DNA of 64,000 nucleotides from Hippophae tibetana. Taxonomy: Eukaryota > Streptophyta > Magnoliopsida > Rosales > Elaeagnaceae. Of the stretch, positions 26,981 through 41,421 are shown in pieces; the first letter of the stretch is position 1; each line of letters starts with the position of its first letter. The notes beneath the pieces were generated by a model. That model was not told where the DNA came from. It searched no databases and saw only the letters and a list, made by a program, of their open reading frames with translations. Made by a program: the position numbers and the translations under genes. Location: assembly GCA_037013495.1 (NCBI GenBank), contig CM072802.1, positions 48,338,501 through 48,402,500 on the forward strand. The letters are read 5' to 3'.

Positions 26981-27651
26981 CATATTAGATGCTAATAAAT
27001 ATTTCATATTTTGTTAATATTTATTAGAAATCTTAATTTTATAAATAGGACGATATCTAATAATTCTATAAGCATAATAATATTTACAAAATTTCATAAG
27101 TTATCTATATATATATATGTTAATATTACTCAAAATAATTGTTTTTGCACACTATTTCGGGGTAAAATAAATTGGTTTAATGTAATTTATATAAACATAT
27201 GTCTTATTTTGTTTTGTAAAAATGAAATATGTTATAATAATCTCATATAAATCAACTCACACATACTAGTTTATACTAAATATTATTAAAAATTCTAAAA
27301 ACAAATAAATAAAACATAAATTTTGCCTTTATATGCAATAACTTATATTAAATAAAATCAATGTTTTAAATAAAGTCATACATAAGTAAAAACTATAAAT
27401 ATATATATTTGATTCAATGAAATATTTATTTATTAGTTCCAGAAATATATTGGAAGGTGAAATATCATATATAACACATGTATGTTAATATTAGATTAAA
27501 TTGAAAACCTAGATTGAAAGACAAGAGAATTACCATTCGGGGTGTCGATACCGTACATATGATCGTGCAATATGAGATGAAATTATGCAAATAATTTTCA
27601 AACATATAACAAGTAACACTATATGATAATTTATGCATATTTAGATTTCAT
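26981..27651. repeat. Monomer 40, H/G hybrid
   Basis: H head and GTTCCAG, then GTTAAT, AACCTAGATTG and a G-like tail that keeps GATCGTGC. Confidence 0.92.
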
Positions 27652-28340
27652 CATATTAGATGCTAATAAATATTTCACATATTTTGTTAATATTTATTAG
27701 ACATCTTAATTTTATAATTAGGACGATATCTAATAATTCTCTAAGCATAATAATATTTACAAAATTTCATAAGTTATCTATATATATATATATATATATA
27801 TATATGTTAATATTACTCAAAATAATTGTTTTTGCCAACAACTTCGTGACAAAATAAATTGGTTTAATGTAATTTATATAACCATATGTCTTATTTTGTT
27901 TTGTAAAAATGAAATATGTTATAATAATGTCATATAAATAAACTCACACATACTAGTTTATACTAAATATTATTAAAAATATTAAAAAATGAATAAATAA
28001 AACATAAATTTTTGCCTTTATATGCAATAACTTATATTAAATCAAATCATTGTTTTAAATAAAATCATACATAAGTAAAAACTATAAATATATATATTTT
28101 ATTCAAAGAAATATTTATTTATTAGTTCAATAAATATATTGGAAGGTGAAATATCATATATAACACATGTATGTTAATATTAGATTAAATTGAAAACCAA
28201 GATTGAAAGACAAGAGAATTACCATTCGGAGTGTCGATACCATAGATATGATCGTGCAATATAAGATGAAATTATGCAAATAATTTTTAAACGTATACCA
28301 AGTAACACTATATGATAATTTATGCATATTTAGATTTTAT
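27652..28340. repeat. Monomer 41, Q/E
   Basis: Third copy of the 29/35 type; private GCAATATAAGATG. Confidence 0.93.
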
Positions 28341-29020
28341 CATATTAGATGCTAATAAATATTTCATATTTTGTTAATATTTATTAGACATCTTAATTTT
28401 ATAATTAGGACGATATCTAATAATTCTCTAAGCATAATAATATTTATAAAATTTCATAAGTTATCGCTATATATATATATATATATGTTAATATTACTCA
28501 AAATAATTGTTTTTGCCAACAACTACGTGACAAAATAAATTGGTTTAATGTAATTTATATAACCATATGTCTTATTTTGTTTTGTAAAAATGAAATATGT
28601 TATAATAATCTCATATAAATAAACTCACACATACTAGTTTATACTAAATATTATTAAAAATGTTAAAAACGAATAAATAAAACATAAATTTTTGCCTTTA
28701 TATGGAATAACTTATATTAAATAAAATCAATGTTTTAAATAAAATCATACATAAGTAAAAACTATAAATATATATATTTGATTCAATGAAATATTTATTT
28801 ATTAGTTCAAGAAATATATTGGAAGGTGAAATATCATATATAACACATGTATGCTAATATTAGATTAAATTGAAAACCAAGATTGAAAGACAAGAGAATT
28901 ACCATTCGGGGTGTCGATACCGTCCTTATGATCATGCAATATGAGATGAAATTATGCAAATAATTTTCAAACATATAACAAGTAACACTATATGATAATT
29001 TATGCATATTTAGATTTTAT
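28341..29020. repeat. Monomer 42, Y/C
   Basis: Third copy of 30/36, but with GCATATTTAGATTTTATC at its end instead of the usual GCAAATTTAG. Confidence 0.93.
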
Positions 29021-29691
29021 CATATTAGATGCTAATAAATATTTCATATTTTGTTAATATTTATTAGACATCTTAATTTTATAATTAGGACGATATCTAA
29101 TAATTCTATAAGCATAATAATATTTACAAAATTTCATAAGTTATCTATATATATATATGTTAATATTACTCAAAATAATTGTTTTTGCACACTATTTCGG
29201 GGTAAAATAAATTGGTTTAATGTAATTTATATAAACATATGTCTTATTTTGTTTTGTAAAAATGAAATATGTTATAATAATCTCATATAAATCAACTCAC
29301 ACATACTAGTTTATACTAAATATTATTAAAAATTCTAAAAACAAATAAATAAAACATATATTTTGCCTTTATATGCAATAACTTATATTAAATAAAATCA
29401 ATGTTTTAAATAAAGTCATACATAAGTAAAAACTATAAATATATATATTTGATTCAATGAAATATTTATTTATTAGTTCAAGAAATATATTGGAAGGTGA
29501 AATATCATATATAGCACATGTATCTTAATATTAGATTAAATTGAAAACCAAGATTCAAAGACAAGAGAATTACCATTCCGGGTGTCGATACCGTAGATAT
29601 GATCGTGCAAAATGAGATGATATTATGCAAATAATTTTTAAACATATAACAAGTAACGATATATGATAATTTATGCATATTTAGATTTTAT
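29021..29691. repeat. Monomer 43, H/X mosaic
   Basis: GACATCT and ATAATTAGG head, H core, ATATATTTTGCC, TAGCACATG, X box, then AACATATAAC followed by TAACGATATATG. Pieces of at least three monomer types. Confidence 0.92.
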
Positions 29692-30362
29692 CATATTAGA
29701 TGCTAATAAATATTTCATATTTTGTTAATATTTATTAGAAATCTTAATTTTATAAATAGGACGATATCTAATAATTCTATAAGCATAATAATATTTACAA
29801 AATTTCATAAGTTATCTATATATATATATGTTAATATTACTCAAAATAATTGTTTTTGCACACTATTTCGGGGTAAAATAAATTGGTTTAATGTAATTTA
29901 TATAAACATATGTCTTATTTTGTTTTGTAAAAATGAAATATGTTATAATAATCTCATATAAATCAACTCACACATACTAGTTTATACTAAATATTATTAA
30001 AAATTCTAAAAACAAATAAATAAAACATAAATTTTGCCTTTATATGCAATAACTTATATTAAATAAAATCAATGTTTTAAATAAAGTCATACATAAGTAA
30101 AAACTATAAATATATATATTTGATTCAATGAAATATTTATTTATTAGTTCCAGAAATATATTGGAAGGTGAAATATCATATATAACACATGTATCTTAAT
30201 ATTAGATTAAATTGAAAACCAACATTCAAAGACAAGAGAATTACCATTCCGGGTGTCGATACCGTAGATATGATCGTGCAAAATGAGATGATATTATGCA
30301 AATAATTTTTAAATGTATACCAAGTAACACTATATGATAATTTATGCATATTTAGATTTTAT
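29692..30362. repeat. Monomer 44, H/X
   Basis: Short TA tract; private CCAACATTCAAAG. Confidence 0.93.
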
Positions 30363-30487
30363 CATATTAGATGCTAATAAATATTTCATATTTTGTTAAC
30401 ATTTATTAGACATCTTAATTTTATAAATAGGACGATATCTAATAATTCTATAAGCATAATAATATTTACAAAATTTCATAAGTTATC

Positions 30488-30540
<53 letters not shown>

Positions 30541-31067
30541 ATTACTCAAAATAATTGTTTTTCCAACAACTTCGGGACAAAATAAATTGGTTTAATGTAA
30601 TTTATATAACCATATGTCTTATTTTGTTTTATAAAAATGAAATATGTTATAATAATCTCATATAAATAAACTCACACATACTAGTTTATACTAAATATTA
30701 TTAAAAATGTTAAAAACGAATAAATAAAACATAAATTTTTGCCTTTATATGCAATAACTTATATTAAATAAAATCAATGTTTTAAATAAAATCATACATA
30801 AGTAAAAACTATAAATATATATATTTGATTCAATGAAATATTTATTTATTAGTTCAAGAAATATATTGGAAGGTGAAATATCATATATAGCACATGTATC
30901 TTAATATTAGATTAAATTGAAAACCAAGATTCAAAGACAAGAGAATTACCATTCGGGGTGTCGATACCGTAGATATCATCGTGCAATATGAGATGAAATT
31001 ATGCAAATAATTTTTAAACGTATACCAAGTAACGATATATGATAATTTATGCATATTTAGATTTTAT
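30363..31067. repeat. Monomer 45, V/D
   Basis: AACATTTATTAG head usually followed by a C tail, here by D with TAGCACATG. TG tract 30502-30537. Confidence 0.93.
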
Positions 31068-31738
31068 CATATTAGATGCTAATAAATATTTCATATTTTG
31101 TTAATATTTATTAGAAATCTTAATTTTATAAATAGGACGATATCTAATAATTCTATAAGCATAATAATATTTACAAAATTTCATAAGTTATCTATATATA
31201 TATATGTTAATATTACTCAAAATAATTGTTTTTGCACACTATTTCGGGGTAAAATAAATTGGTTTAATGTAATTTATATAAACATATGTCTTATTTTGTT
31301 TTGTAAAAATGAAATATGTTATAATAATCTCATATAAATCAACTCACACATACTAGTTTATACTAAATATTATTAAAAATTCTAAAAACAAATAAATAAA
31401 ACATAAATTTTTCCTTTATATGCAATAACTTATATTAAATAAAATCAATGTTTTAAATAAAGTCATACATAAGTAAAAACTATAAATATATATATTTGAT
31501 TCAATGAAATATTTATTTATTAGTTCCAGAAATATATTGGAAGGTGAAATATCATATATAACACATGTATCTTAATATTAGATTAAATTGAAAACCAAGA
31601 TTCAAAGACAAGAGAATTACCATTCCGGGTGTCGATACCGTAGATATGATCGTGCAAAATGAGATGATATTATGCAAATAATTTTTAAATGTATACCAAG
31701 TAACACTATATGATAATTTATGCATATTTAGATTTTAT
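31068..31738. repeat. Monomer 46, H/X
   Basis: As 44; private AAATTTTTCCTTT. Confidence 0.93.
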
Positions 31739-31863
31739 CATATTAGATGCTAATAAATATTTCATATTTTGTTAACATTTATTAGACATCTTAATTTTAT
31801 AAATAGGACGATATCTAATAATTCTATAAGCATAATAATATTTACAAAATTTCATAAGTTATC

Positions 31864-31920
<57 letters not shown>

Positions 31921-32447
31921 ATTACTCAAAATAATTGTTTTTCCAACAACTTCGGGACAAAATAAATTGGTTTAATGTAATTTATATAACCATATGTCTT
32001 ATTTTGTTTTATAAAAATGAAATATGTTATAATAATCTCATATAAATAAACTCACACATACTAGTTTATACTAAATATTATTAAAAATGTTAAAAACGAA
32101 TAAATAAAACATAAATTTTTGCCTTTATATGCAATAACTTATATTAAATAAAATCAATGTTTTAAATAAAATCATACATAAGTAAAAACTATAAATATAT
32201 ATATTTTATTCAATGAAATATTTATTTATTAGTTCAAGAAATATATTGGAAGGTGAAATATCATATATAACACATGTATGTTAATATTAGATTAAATTGA
32301 AAACCAAGATTGAAAGACAAGAGAATTACCATACGGGGTGTCGATACCGTACATATGATCATGCAATATGAGATGAAATTATGCAAATAATTTTCAAACA
32401 TATAACAAGTAACACTATATGATAATTTATGCATATTTAGATTTTAT
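31739..32447. repeat. Monomer 47, V/M
   Basis: AACATTTATTAG head, TG tract 31881-31917, switching to an M tail that normally follows an F core. Confidence 0.93.
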
Positions 32448-32572
32448 CATATTAGATGCTAATAAATATTTCATATTTTGTTAATATTTATTAGACATCT
32501 TAATTTTATAATTAGGACGATATCTAATAATTCTATAAGCATAATAATATTTACAAAATTTCATAAGTTATC

Positions 32573-32625
<53 letters not shown>

Positions 32626-33151
32626 ATTACTCAAAATAATTGTTTTTCCAACAACTTCGGGACAAAATAAATTTGTTTAATGTAATTTATATAACCATAT
32701 GTCTTATTTTTTTTTATAAAAATGAAATATGTTATAATAATCTCATATAAATAAACCCACACATACTAGTTTATACTAAATATTATTAAAAATGCTAAAA
32801 ACAAATAAATAAAACATATATTTTGCCTTTATATGCAATAACTTATATTAAATAAAATCAATGTTTTAAATAAAATCATACATAAGTAAAAACTATAAAT
32901 ATATATATTTGATTCAATGAAATATTTATTTATTAGTTCAAGAAATATATTGGAAGGTGAAATATCATATATAGCACATGTATCTTAATATTAGATTAAA
33001 TTGAAAACCAAGATTCAAAGACAAGAGAATTACCATTCGGGGTGTCGATACCGTAGATATCATCGTGCAATATGAGATGAAATTATGCAAATAATTTTTA
33101 AACGTATACCAAGTAACGATATATGATAATTTATGCATATTTAGATTTTAT
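32448..33151. repeat. Monomer 48, V/D
   Basis: As 19 and 24 (AAATTTGTTT, TAGCACATG); TG tract 32593-32622. Confidence 0.93.
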
Positions 33152-33822
33152 CATATTAGATGCTAATAAATATTTCATATTTTGTTAATATTTATTAGAA
33201 ATCTTAATTTTATAAATAGGACGATATCTAATAATTCTATAAGCATAATAATATTTACAAAATTTCATAAGTTATCTATATATATATATGTTAATATTAC
33301 TCAAAATAATTGTTTTTGCACACTATTTCGGGGTAAAATAAATTGGTTTAATGTAATTTATATAAACATATGTCTTATTTTGTTTTGTAAAAATGAAATA
33401 TGTTATAATAATCTCATATAAATCAACTCACACATACTAGTTTATACTAAATATTATTAAAAATTCTAAAAACAAATAAGTAAAACATAAATTTTGCCTT
33501 TATATGCAATAACTTATATTAAATAAAATCAATGTTTTAAATAAAGTCATACATAAGTAAAAACTATAAATATATATATTTGATTCAATGAAATATTTAT
33601 TTATTAGTTCCAGAAATATATTGGAAGGTGAAATATCATATATAACACATGTATCTTAATATTAGATTAAATTGAAAACCAAGATTCAAAGACAAGAGAA
33701 TTACCATTCTCGGTGTCGATACCGTAGATATGATCGTGCAAAATGAGATGATATTATGCAAATAATTTTTAAATGTATACCAAGTAACACTATATGATAA
33801 TTTATGCATATTTAGATTTTAT
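33152..33822. repeat. Monomer 49, H/X
   Basis: As 44; private AAATAAGTAAAAC and CATTCTCGGTG. Confidence 0.93.
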
Positions 33823-33947
33823 CATATTAGATGCTAATAAATATTTCATATTTTGTTAACATTTATTAGACATCTTAATTTTATAAATAGGACGATATCT
33901 AATAATTCTATAAGCATAATAATATTTACAAAATTTCATAAGTTATC

Positions 33948-34014
<67 letters not shown>

Positions 34015-34541
34015 ATTACTCAAAATAATTGTTTTTCCAACAACTTCGGGACAAAATAAATTGGTTTAATGTAATTTATATAACCATATGTCTTATTTTG
34101 TTTTATAAAAATGAAATATGTTATAATAATCTCATATAAATAAACTCACACATACTAGTTTATACTAAATATTATTAAAAATGTTAAAAACGAATAAATA
34201 AAACATAAATTTTTGCCTTTATATGCAATAACTTATATTAAATAAAATCAATGTTTTAAATAAAATCATACATAAGTAAAAACTATAAATATATATATTT
34301 GATTCAATGAAATATTTATTTATTAGTTCAAGAAATATATTGGAAGGTGAAATATCATATATAACACATGTATGCTAATATTAGATTAAATTGAAAACCA
34401 AGATTGAAAGACAAGAGAATTACCATTCGGGGTGTCGATACCGTCCTTATGATCATGCAATATGAGATGAAATTATGCAAATAATTTTCAAACATATAAC
34501 AAGTAACACTATATGATAATTTATGCAAATTTAGATTTCAT
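33823..34541. repeat. Monomer 50, V/C
   Basis: AACATTTATTAG head, TG tract 33971-34011; C tail leads into Q/W. Confidence 0.93.
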
Positions 34542-35229
34542 CATATTAGATGCTAATAAATATTTCACATATTTTGTTAATATTTATTAGACATCTTAAT
34601 TTTATAATTAGGACGATATCTAATAATTCTCTAAGCATAATAATATTTACAAAATTTCATAAGTTATCTCTCTATATATATATATATATGTGTGTGTTAA
34701 TATTACTCAAAATAATTGTTTTTGCCAACAACTTCGTGACAAAATAAATTGGTTTAATGTAATTTATATAACCATATGTCTTATTTTGTTTTGTAAAAAT
34801 GAAATATGTTATAATAATCTCATATAAATAAACTCACACATACTAGTTTATACTAAATATTATTAAAAATATTAAAAATGAATAAATAAAACATAAATTT
34901 TTGCCTTTATATGCAATAACTTATATTAAATCAAATCAATGTTTTAAATAAAATCATACATAAGTAAAAACTATAAATATATATATTTTATTCAATGAAA
35001 TATTTATTTATTAGTTCAATAAATATATTGGAAGGTGAAATATCATATATAACTCATGTATCTTAATATTAGATTAAATTGAAAACCAAGATTCAAAGAC
35101 AAGAGAATTACCATTCGGGGTGTCGATACCGTGGATATGATCGTGCAATATGAGATGAAATTATGCAAATAATTTTTAAACGTATACCAAGTAACACTAT
35201 TTGATAATTTATGCATAATCAGATTTTAT
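34542..35229. repeat. Monomer 51, Q/W with short GT run
   Basis: As 22 and 27. Confidence 0.93.
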
Positions 35230-35913
35230 CATATTAGATGCTAATAAATATTTCACATATTTTGTTAATATTTATTAGATATCTTAATTTTATAATTAGG
35301 ACGATATCTAATAATTCTATAAGCATAATAATATTTATAAAATTTCATAAGTTATCTCTATATATATATATATATATATGTTAATATTACTCAAAATAAT
35401 TGTTTTTGCCAACAACTACCTGACAAAATAAATTGGTTTAATGTAATTTATATAACCATATGTCTTATTTTGTTTTGTAAAAATGAAATATGTTATAATA
35501 ATCTCATATAAATAAACTCACACATACTAGTTTATACTAAATATTATTAAAAATGTTAAAAACGAATAAATAAAACATAAATTTTTGCATTTATATGCAA
35601 TAATTTATATGAAATAAAATCATTGTTTTAAATAAAATCATACATAAGTAAAAACTATAAATATATATATTTGATTCAATGAAATATTTATTTATTAGTT
35701 CAATAAATATATTGGAAGATGAAATATCATATATAACACATGTATGTTAATATTAGATTAAATTGAAAACCAAGATTGAAAGACAAGAGAATTACCATTC
35801 GGGGTGTCGATACCGTACATATGATCATGCAATATGAGATGAAATTATGCAAATAATTTTCAAACATATAACAAGTAACACTATATAATAATTTATGCAT
35901 ATTTAGATTTCAT
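35230..35913. repeat. Monomer 52, P/G
   Basis: L head with GATATCT, then TTTATAAAATTTC, GCATTTATATGC, TTTATATGAAAT, GGAAGATG and CTATATAATAATT. Head differs from its pair 61. Confidence 0.93.
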
Positions 35914-36038
35914 CATATTAGATGCTAATAAATATTTCACATATTTTGTTAATATTTATTAGATATCTTAATTTTATAATTAGGACGATATCTAATAATT
36001 CTCTAAGCATAATAATATTTACAAAATTTCATAAGTTA

Positions 36039-36080
<42 letters not shown>

Positions 36081-36612
36081 AATATTACTCAAAATAATTG
36101 TTTTTGCCAACAACTTCGTGACAAAATAAATTGTTTTAATGTAATTTATATAACCATATGTCTTATTTTGTTTTGTAAAAATGAAATATGTTATAATAAT
36201 CTCATATAAATAAACTCACACATACTAGTTTATACTAAATATTATTAAAAATATTAAAAAATGAATAAATAAAACATAAATTTTTGCCTTTATATGCAAT
36301 AACTTATATTAAATAAAATCAATGTTTTAAATAAAATCATACATAAGTAAAAACTATAAATATATATATTTGATTCAATGAAATATTTATTTATTAGTTC
36401 AATAAATATATTGGAAGGTGAAATATCATATATAACACATTCATGTTAATATTAGATTAAATTGAAAACCAAGATTCAAAGACAAGAGAATTACCATTCG
36501 GGGTGTCGATACCGTTGATATTATCGTGCAATATGAGATGAAATTATGCAAATAATTTTTAAACGTATACTAAGTAACACTATATGATAATTTATGCATA
36601 TTCAGATTTTAT
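35914..36612. repeat. Monomer 53, Q/Z
   Basis: TA tract 36041-36077, AAATTGTTTTAATG, CACATTCATG, GTATACTAAG; pair of 62. Confidence 0.93.
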
Positions 36613-37294
36613 CATATTAGATGCTAATAAATATTTCACATATTTTGTTAATATTTATTAGACATCTTAATTTTATAATTAGGACGATATCTAATAATTC
36701 TCTAAGCATAATAATATTTACAAAATTTCATAATTTATCTCTCTCTCTATATATATATATGTTAATATTAATCAAAATAATTGTTTTTGCCAACTATTTC
36801 GGGGTAAAATAAATTGGTTTAATGTAATTTATATAACCATATGTCTTATTTTGTTTTATAAAAATGAAATATTTTATATTAAACTCATATAAATAAACTC
36901 ACACATATTAGTTTATACTAAATATTATTAAAAATATTAAAAACGAATAAATAAAACATAAATTTTTGCCTTTATATGCAATAACTTATATTAAATAAAA
37001 TCAATGTTTTAAATAAAATCATACATAAGTAAAAACTATAAATATATATATTTTATTCAATGAAATATTTATTTATTAGTTCAAGAAATATATTGGAAGG
37101 TGAAATATCATATATAACACATGTATGTTAATATTAGATTAAATTGAAAACCAAGATTGAAAGACAAGAGAATTACCATTCGGGGTGTCGATACCGTACA
37201 TATGATCATGCAATATGAGATGAAATTATGCAAATAATTTTCAAACATATAACAAGTAACACTATATGATAATTTATGCATATTTAGATTTTAT
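36613..37294. repeat. Monomer 54, F/G
   Basis: CTCTCTCTATA, TATTAATCAAAAT, ATTTTATATTAAACTC, CACATATTAG; pair of 63 and 87. Confidence 0.93.
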
Positions 37295-37979
37295 CATATT
37301 AGATGCTAATAAATATTTCATATTTTGTTAATATTTATTAGACATCTTAATTTTATAATTAGGACGATATCTAATAATTCTCTAAGCATAATAATATTTT
37401 CAAAATTTCATAAGTTATCTCTCTCTCTATATATATATATATATGTTAATATTACTCAAAATAATTGTTTTTGCCAACAACTTCGTGACAAAATAAATTG
37501 GTTTAATGTAATTTATATAACCATATGTCTTATTTTGTTTTGTAAAAATGAAATATGTTATAATAATCTCATATAAATAAACTCACACATACTAGTTTAT
37601 ACTAAATATTATTAAAAATATTAAAAAATGAATAAATAAAACATAAATTTTTGCCTTTATATGCAATAACTTATATTAAATAAAATCAATGTTTTAAATA
37701 AAATCATACATAAGTAAAAACTATAAATATATATATTTTATTCAATGAAATATTTATTTATTAGTTCAATAAATATATTGGAAGGTGAAATATCATATAT
37801 AACACATTTATGTTAATATTAGATTAAATTGAAAACCAAGATTCAAAGACAAGAGAATTACCATTCGGGGTGTTGATACCGTTGATATTATCGTGCAATA
37901 TGAGATGAAATTATGCAAATAATTTTTAAACGTATACCAAGTAACACTATATGATAATTTATGCATATTCAGATTTTAT
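37295..37979. repeat. Monomer 55, Q/Z
   Basis: ATTTTCAAAATTTC, CTCTCTCTATA; box has GTGTTGATACC, a CpG to TpG change. Pair of 64. Confidence 0.93.
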
Positions 37980-38661
37980 CATATTATATGCTAATAAATA
38001 TTTCACATATTTTGTTAATATTTATTAGACATCTTAATTTTATAATTAGGACGATATCTAATAATTCTCTAAGCATAATAATATTTACAAAATTTCATAA
38101 TTTATCTCTCTCTCTATATATATATATGTTAATATTACTCAAAATAATTGTTTTTCCCAACTATTTCGGGGTAAAATAAATTGGTTTAATGTAATTTATA
38201 TAAACATATGTCTTATTTTGTTTTGTAAAAATGAAATATGTTATAATAATCTCATATAAATAAACTCAAACATACTAGTTTATACTAAATATTATTAAAA
38301 ATGTTAAAAACGAATAAATAAAACATAAATTTTTGCCTTTATATGCAATAACTTATATTAAATAAAATCAATGTTTTAAATAAAATCATACATAAGTAAA
38401 AACTATAAATATATATATTTGATTCAATGAAATATTTATTTATTAGTTCAAGAAATATATTGGAAGGTGAAATATCATATATAACACATGTATGTTAATA
38501 TTAGATTAAATTGAAAACCAAGATTGAAAGACAAGAGAATTACCATTCGGGGTGTGGATACCGTACATATGATCATGCAATATGAGATGAAATTATGCAA
38601 ATAATTTTCAAACATATAACAAGTAACACTATATGATAATTTATGCATATTTAGATTTTAT
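37980..38661. repeat. Monomer 56, F/G
   Basis: Starts CATATTATATGCT; TTTTTCCCAAC; box has GTGTGGATACC. Pair of 65. Confidence 0.93.
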
Positions 38662-39338
38662 CATATTAGATGCTAATAAATATTTCATATTTTGTTAATA
38701 TTTATTAGATATCTTAATTTTATAATTAGGACGATATCTAATAATTCTATAAGCATAATAATATTTACAAAATTTTATAAGTTATCTCTATATATATATA
38801 TATATGTTAATATTACTCAAAATAATTGTTTTTGCCAACTATTTCGGGGTAAAATAAATTGGTTTAATGTAATTTATATAACCATATGTCTTATTTTGTT
38901 TTATAAAAATGAAATATGTTATAATAATCTCATATAAATAAACCCACACATACTAGTTTATACTAAATATTATTAAAAATGCTAAAAACAAATAAATAAA
39001 ACATATATTTTGCCTTTATATGCAATAACTTATATTAAATAAAATCAATGTTTTAAATAAAATCATACATAAGTAAAAACTATAAATATATATATTTGAT
39101 TCAATGAAATATTTATTTATTAGTTCAAGAAATATATTGGAAGGTGAAATATCATATATAACACATGTATCTTAATATTAGATTAAATTGAAAACCAAGA
39201 TTCAAAGACAAGAGAATTACCATTCCGGGTGTCGATACCGTAGATATGATCGTGCAAAATGAGATGATATTATGCAAATAATTTTTAAATGTATACCAAG
39301 TAACACTATATGATAATTTATGCATATTTAGATTTTAT
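38662..39338. repeat. Monomer 57, F/X
   Basis: AAACCCACAC and GCTAAAAACAAAT after an F core; pair of 66 until the end of the box. Confidence 0.93.
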
Positions 39339-39463
39339 CATATTAGATGCTAATAAATATTTCATATTTTGTTAACATTTATTAGACATCTTAATTTTAT
39401 AAATAGGACGATATCTAATAATTCTATAAGCATAATAATATTTACAAAATTTCATAAGTTATC

Positions 39464-39526
<63 letters not shown>

Positions 39527-40053
39527 ATTACTCAAAATAATTGTTTTTCCAACAACTTCGGGACAAAATAAATTGGTTTAATGTAATTTATATAACCATA
39601 TGTCTTATTTTGTTTTATAAAAATGAAATATGTTATAATAATCTCATATAAATAAACTCACACATACTAGTTTATACTAAATATTATTAAAAATGTTAAA
39701 AACGAATAAATAAAACATAAATTTTTGCCTTTATATGCAATAACTTATATTAAATAAAATCAATGTTTTAAATAAAATCATACATAAGTAAAAACTATAA
39801 ATATATATATTTGATTCAATGAAATATTTATTTATTAGTTCAAGAAATATATTGGAAGGTGAAATATCATATATAACACATGTATGCTAATATTAGATTA
39901 AATTGAAAACCAAGATTGAAAGACAAGAGAATTACCATTCGGGGTGTCGATACCGTCCTTATGATCATGCAATATGAGATGAAATTATGCAAATAATTTT
40001 CAAACATATAACAAGTAACACTATATGATAATTTATGCAAATTTAGATTTCAT
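39339..40053. repeat. Monomer 58, V/C
   Basis: AACATTTATTAG head, TG tract 39486-39523. Confidence 0.93.
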
Positions 40054-40741
40054 CATATTAGATGCTAATAAATATTTCACATATTTTGTTAATATTTATT
40101 AGACATCTTAATTTTATAATTTGGACGATATCTAATAATTCTCTAAGCATAATAATATTTACAAAATTTCATAAGTTATCTCTCTATATATATATATATG
40201 TGTGTGTGTTAATATTACTCAAAATAATTGTTTTTGCCAACAACTTCGTGACAAAATAAATTGGTTTAATGTAATTTATATAACCATATGTCTTATTTTG
40301 TTTTGTAAAAATGAAATATGTTATAATAATCTCATATAAATAAACTCACACATACTAGTTTATACTAAATATTATTAAAAATATTAAAAATGAATAAATA
40401 AAACATAAATTTTTGCCTTTATATGCAATAACTTATATTAAATCAAATCAATGTTTTAAATAAAATCATACATAAGTAAAAACTATAAATATATATATTT
40501 TATTCAATGAAATATTTATTTATTAGTTCAATAAATATATTGGAAGGTGAAATATCATATATAACTCATGTATCTTAATATTAGATTAAATTGAAAACCA
40601 AGATTCAAAGACAAGAGAATTACCATTCGGGGTGTCGATACCGTGGATATGATCGTGCAATATGAGATGAAATTATGCAAATAATTTTTAAACGTATACC
40701 AAGTAACACTATTTGATAATTTATGCATAATCAGATTTTAT
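40054..40741. repeat. Monomer 59, Q/W with short GT run
   Basis: Pair of 51; GT run one unit longer, private ATAATTTGGACG. Confidence 0.93.
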
Positions 40742-41421
40742 CATATTAGATGCTAATAAATATTTCACATATTTTGTTAATATTTATTAGATATCTTAAT
40801 TTTATAATTAGGACGATATCTAATAATTCTATAAGCATAATAATATTTACAAAATTTTATAAGTTATCTCTATATATATATATATATGTTAATATTACTC
40901 AAAATAATTGTTTTTGCCAACTATTTCGGGGTAAAATAAATTGGTTTAATGTAATTTATATAAACATATGTCTTATTTTGTTTTGTAAAAATGAAATATG
41001 TTATAATAATCTCATATAAATAAACTCAAACATACTAGTTTATACTAAATATTATTAAAAATGTTAAAAACGAATAAATAAAACATAAATTTTTGCCTTT
41101 ATATGCAATAACTTATATTAAATAAAATCAATGTTTTAAATAAAATCATACATAAGTAAAAACTATAAATATATATATTTGATTCAATGAAATATTTATT
41201 TATTAGTTCAAGAAATATATTGGAAGGTGAAATATCATATATAACACATGTATGTTAATATTAGATTAAATTGAAAACCAAGATTGAAAGACAAGAGAAT
41301 TACCATTCGGAGTGTCGATACCATAGATATGATCGTGCAATATGAGATGAAATTATGCAAATAATTTTTAAACGTATACCAAGTAACACTATATGATAAT
41401 TTATGCATATTTAGATTTTAT
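40742..41421. repeat. Monomer 60, F/E
   Basis: F head with ACTCAAACATAC joined to an E tail, the only F/E monomer seen. Confidence 0.93.

Larger units (their letters stand above)
24894..27651. repeat. Broken pentamer Q/W-F/M-V/D-H/G (monomers 37-40)
   Basis: Follows pentamer order for three and a half monomers. In monomer 40 the H head is joined to a tail with AACCTAGATTG, a marker of the 28/34 monomers, which re-enters the tetramer at Q/E. Confidence 0.85.
27652..29020. repeat. Tetramer fragment Q/E-Y/C (monomers 41-42)
   Basis: Third occurrence of the 29-30 / 35-36 pair, with the same rare variants. It exits abnormally: the C tail of 42 is followed by GCATATTTAGATTTTATC and an H monomer instead of by Q/W. 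Confidence 0.85.
29021..34541. repeat. H- and V-rich scrambled section (monomers 43-50)
   Basis: The order is H/X, H/X, V/D, H/X, V/M, V/D, H/X, V/C. H monomers here (43, 44, 46, 49, and 40 upstream) are all 671 bp with the same short TA tract, so they look recently multiplied. The last three monomers return to pentamer order and lead into Q/W at 34542. Confidence 0.85.
35230..39338. repeat. Segmental duplication A, copy 1 (monomers 52-57)
   Basis: P/G, Q/Z, F/G, Q/Z, F/G, F/X. It recurs about 6.2 kb downstream as monomers 61-66. The first about 60-100 bp of monomer 52 belong to a different head type than monomer 61, so the true left breakpoint lies inside 52. The right breakpoint lies near 39260, where 57 and 66 diverge. 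Confidence 0.88.
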
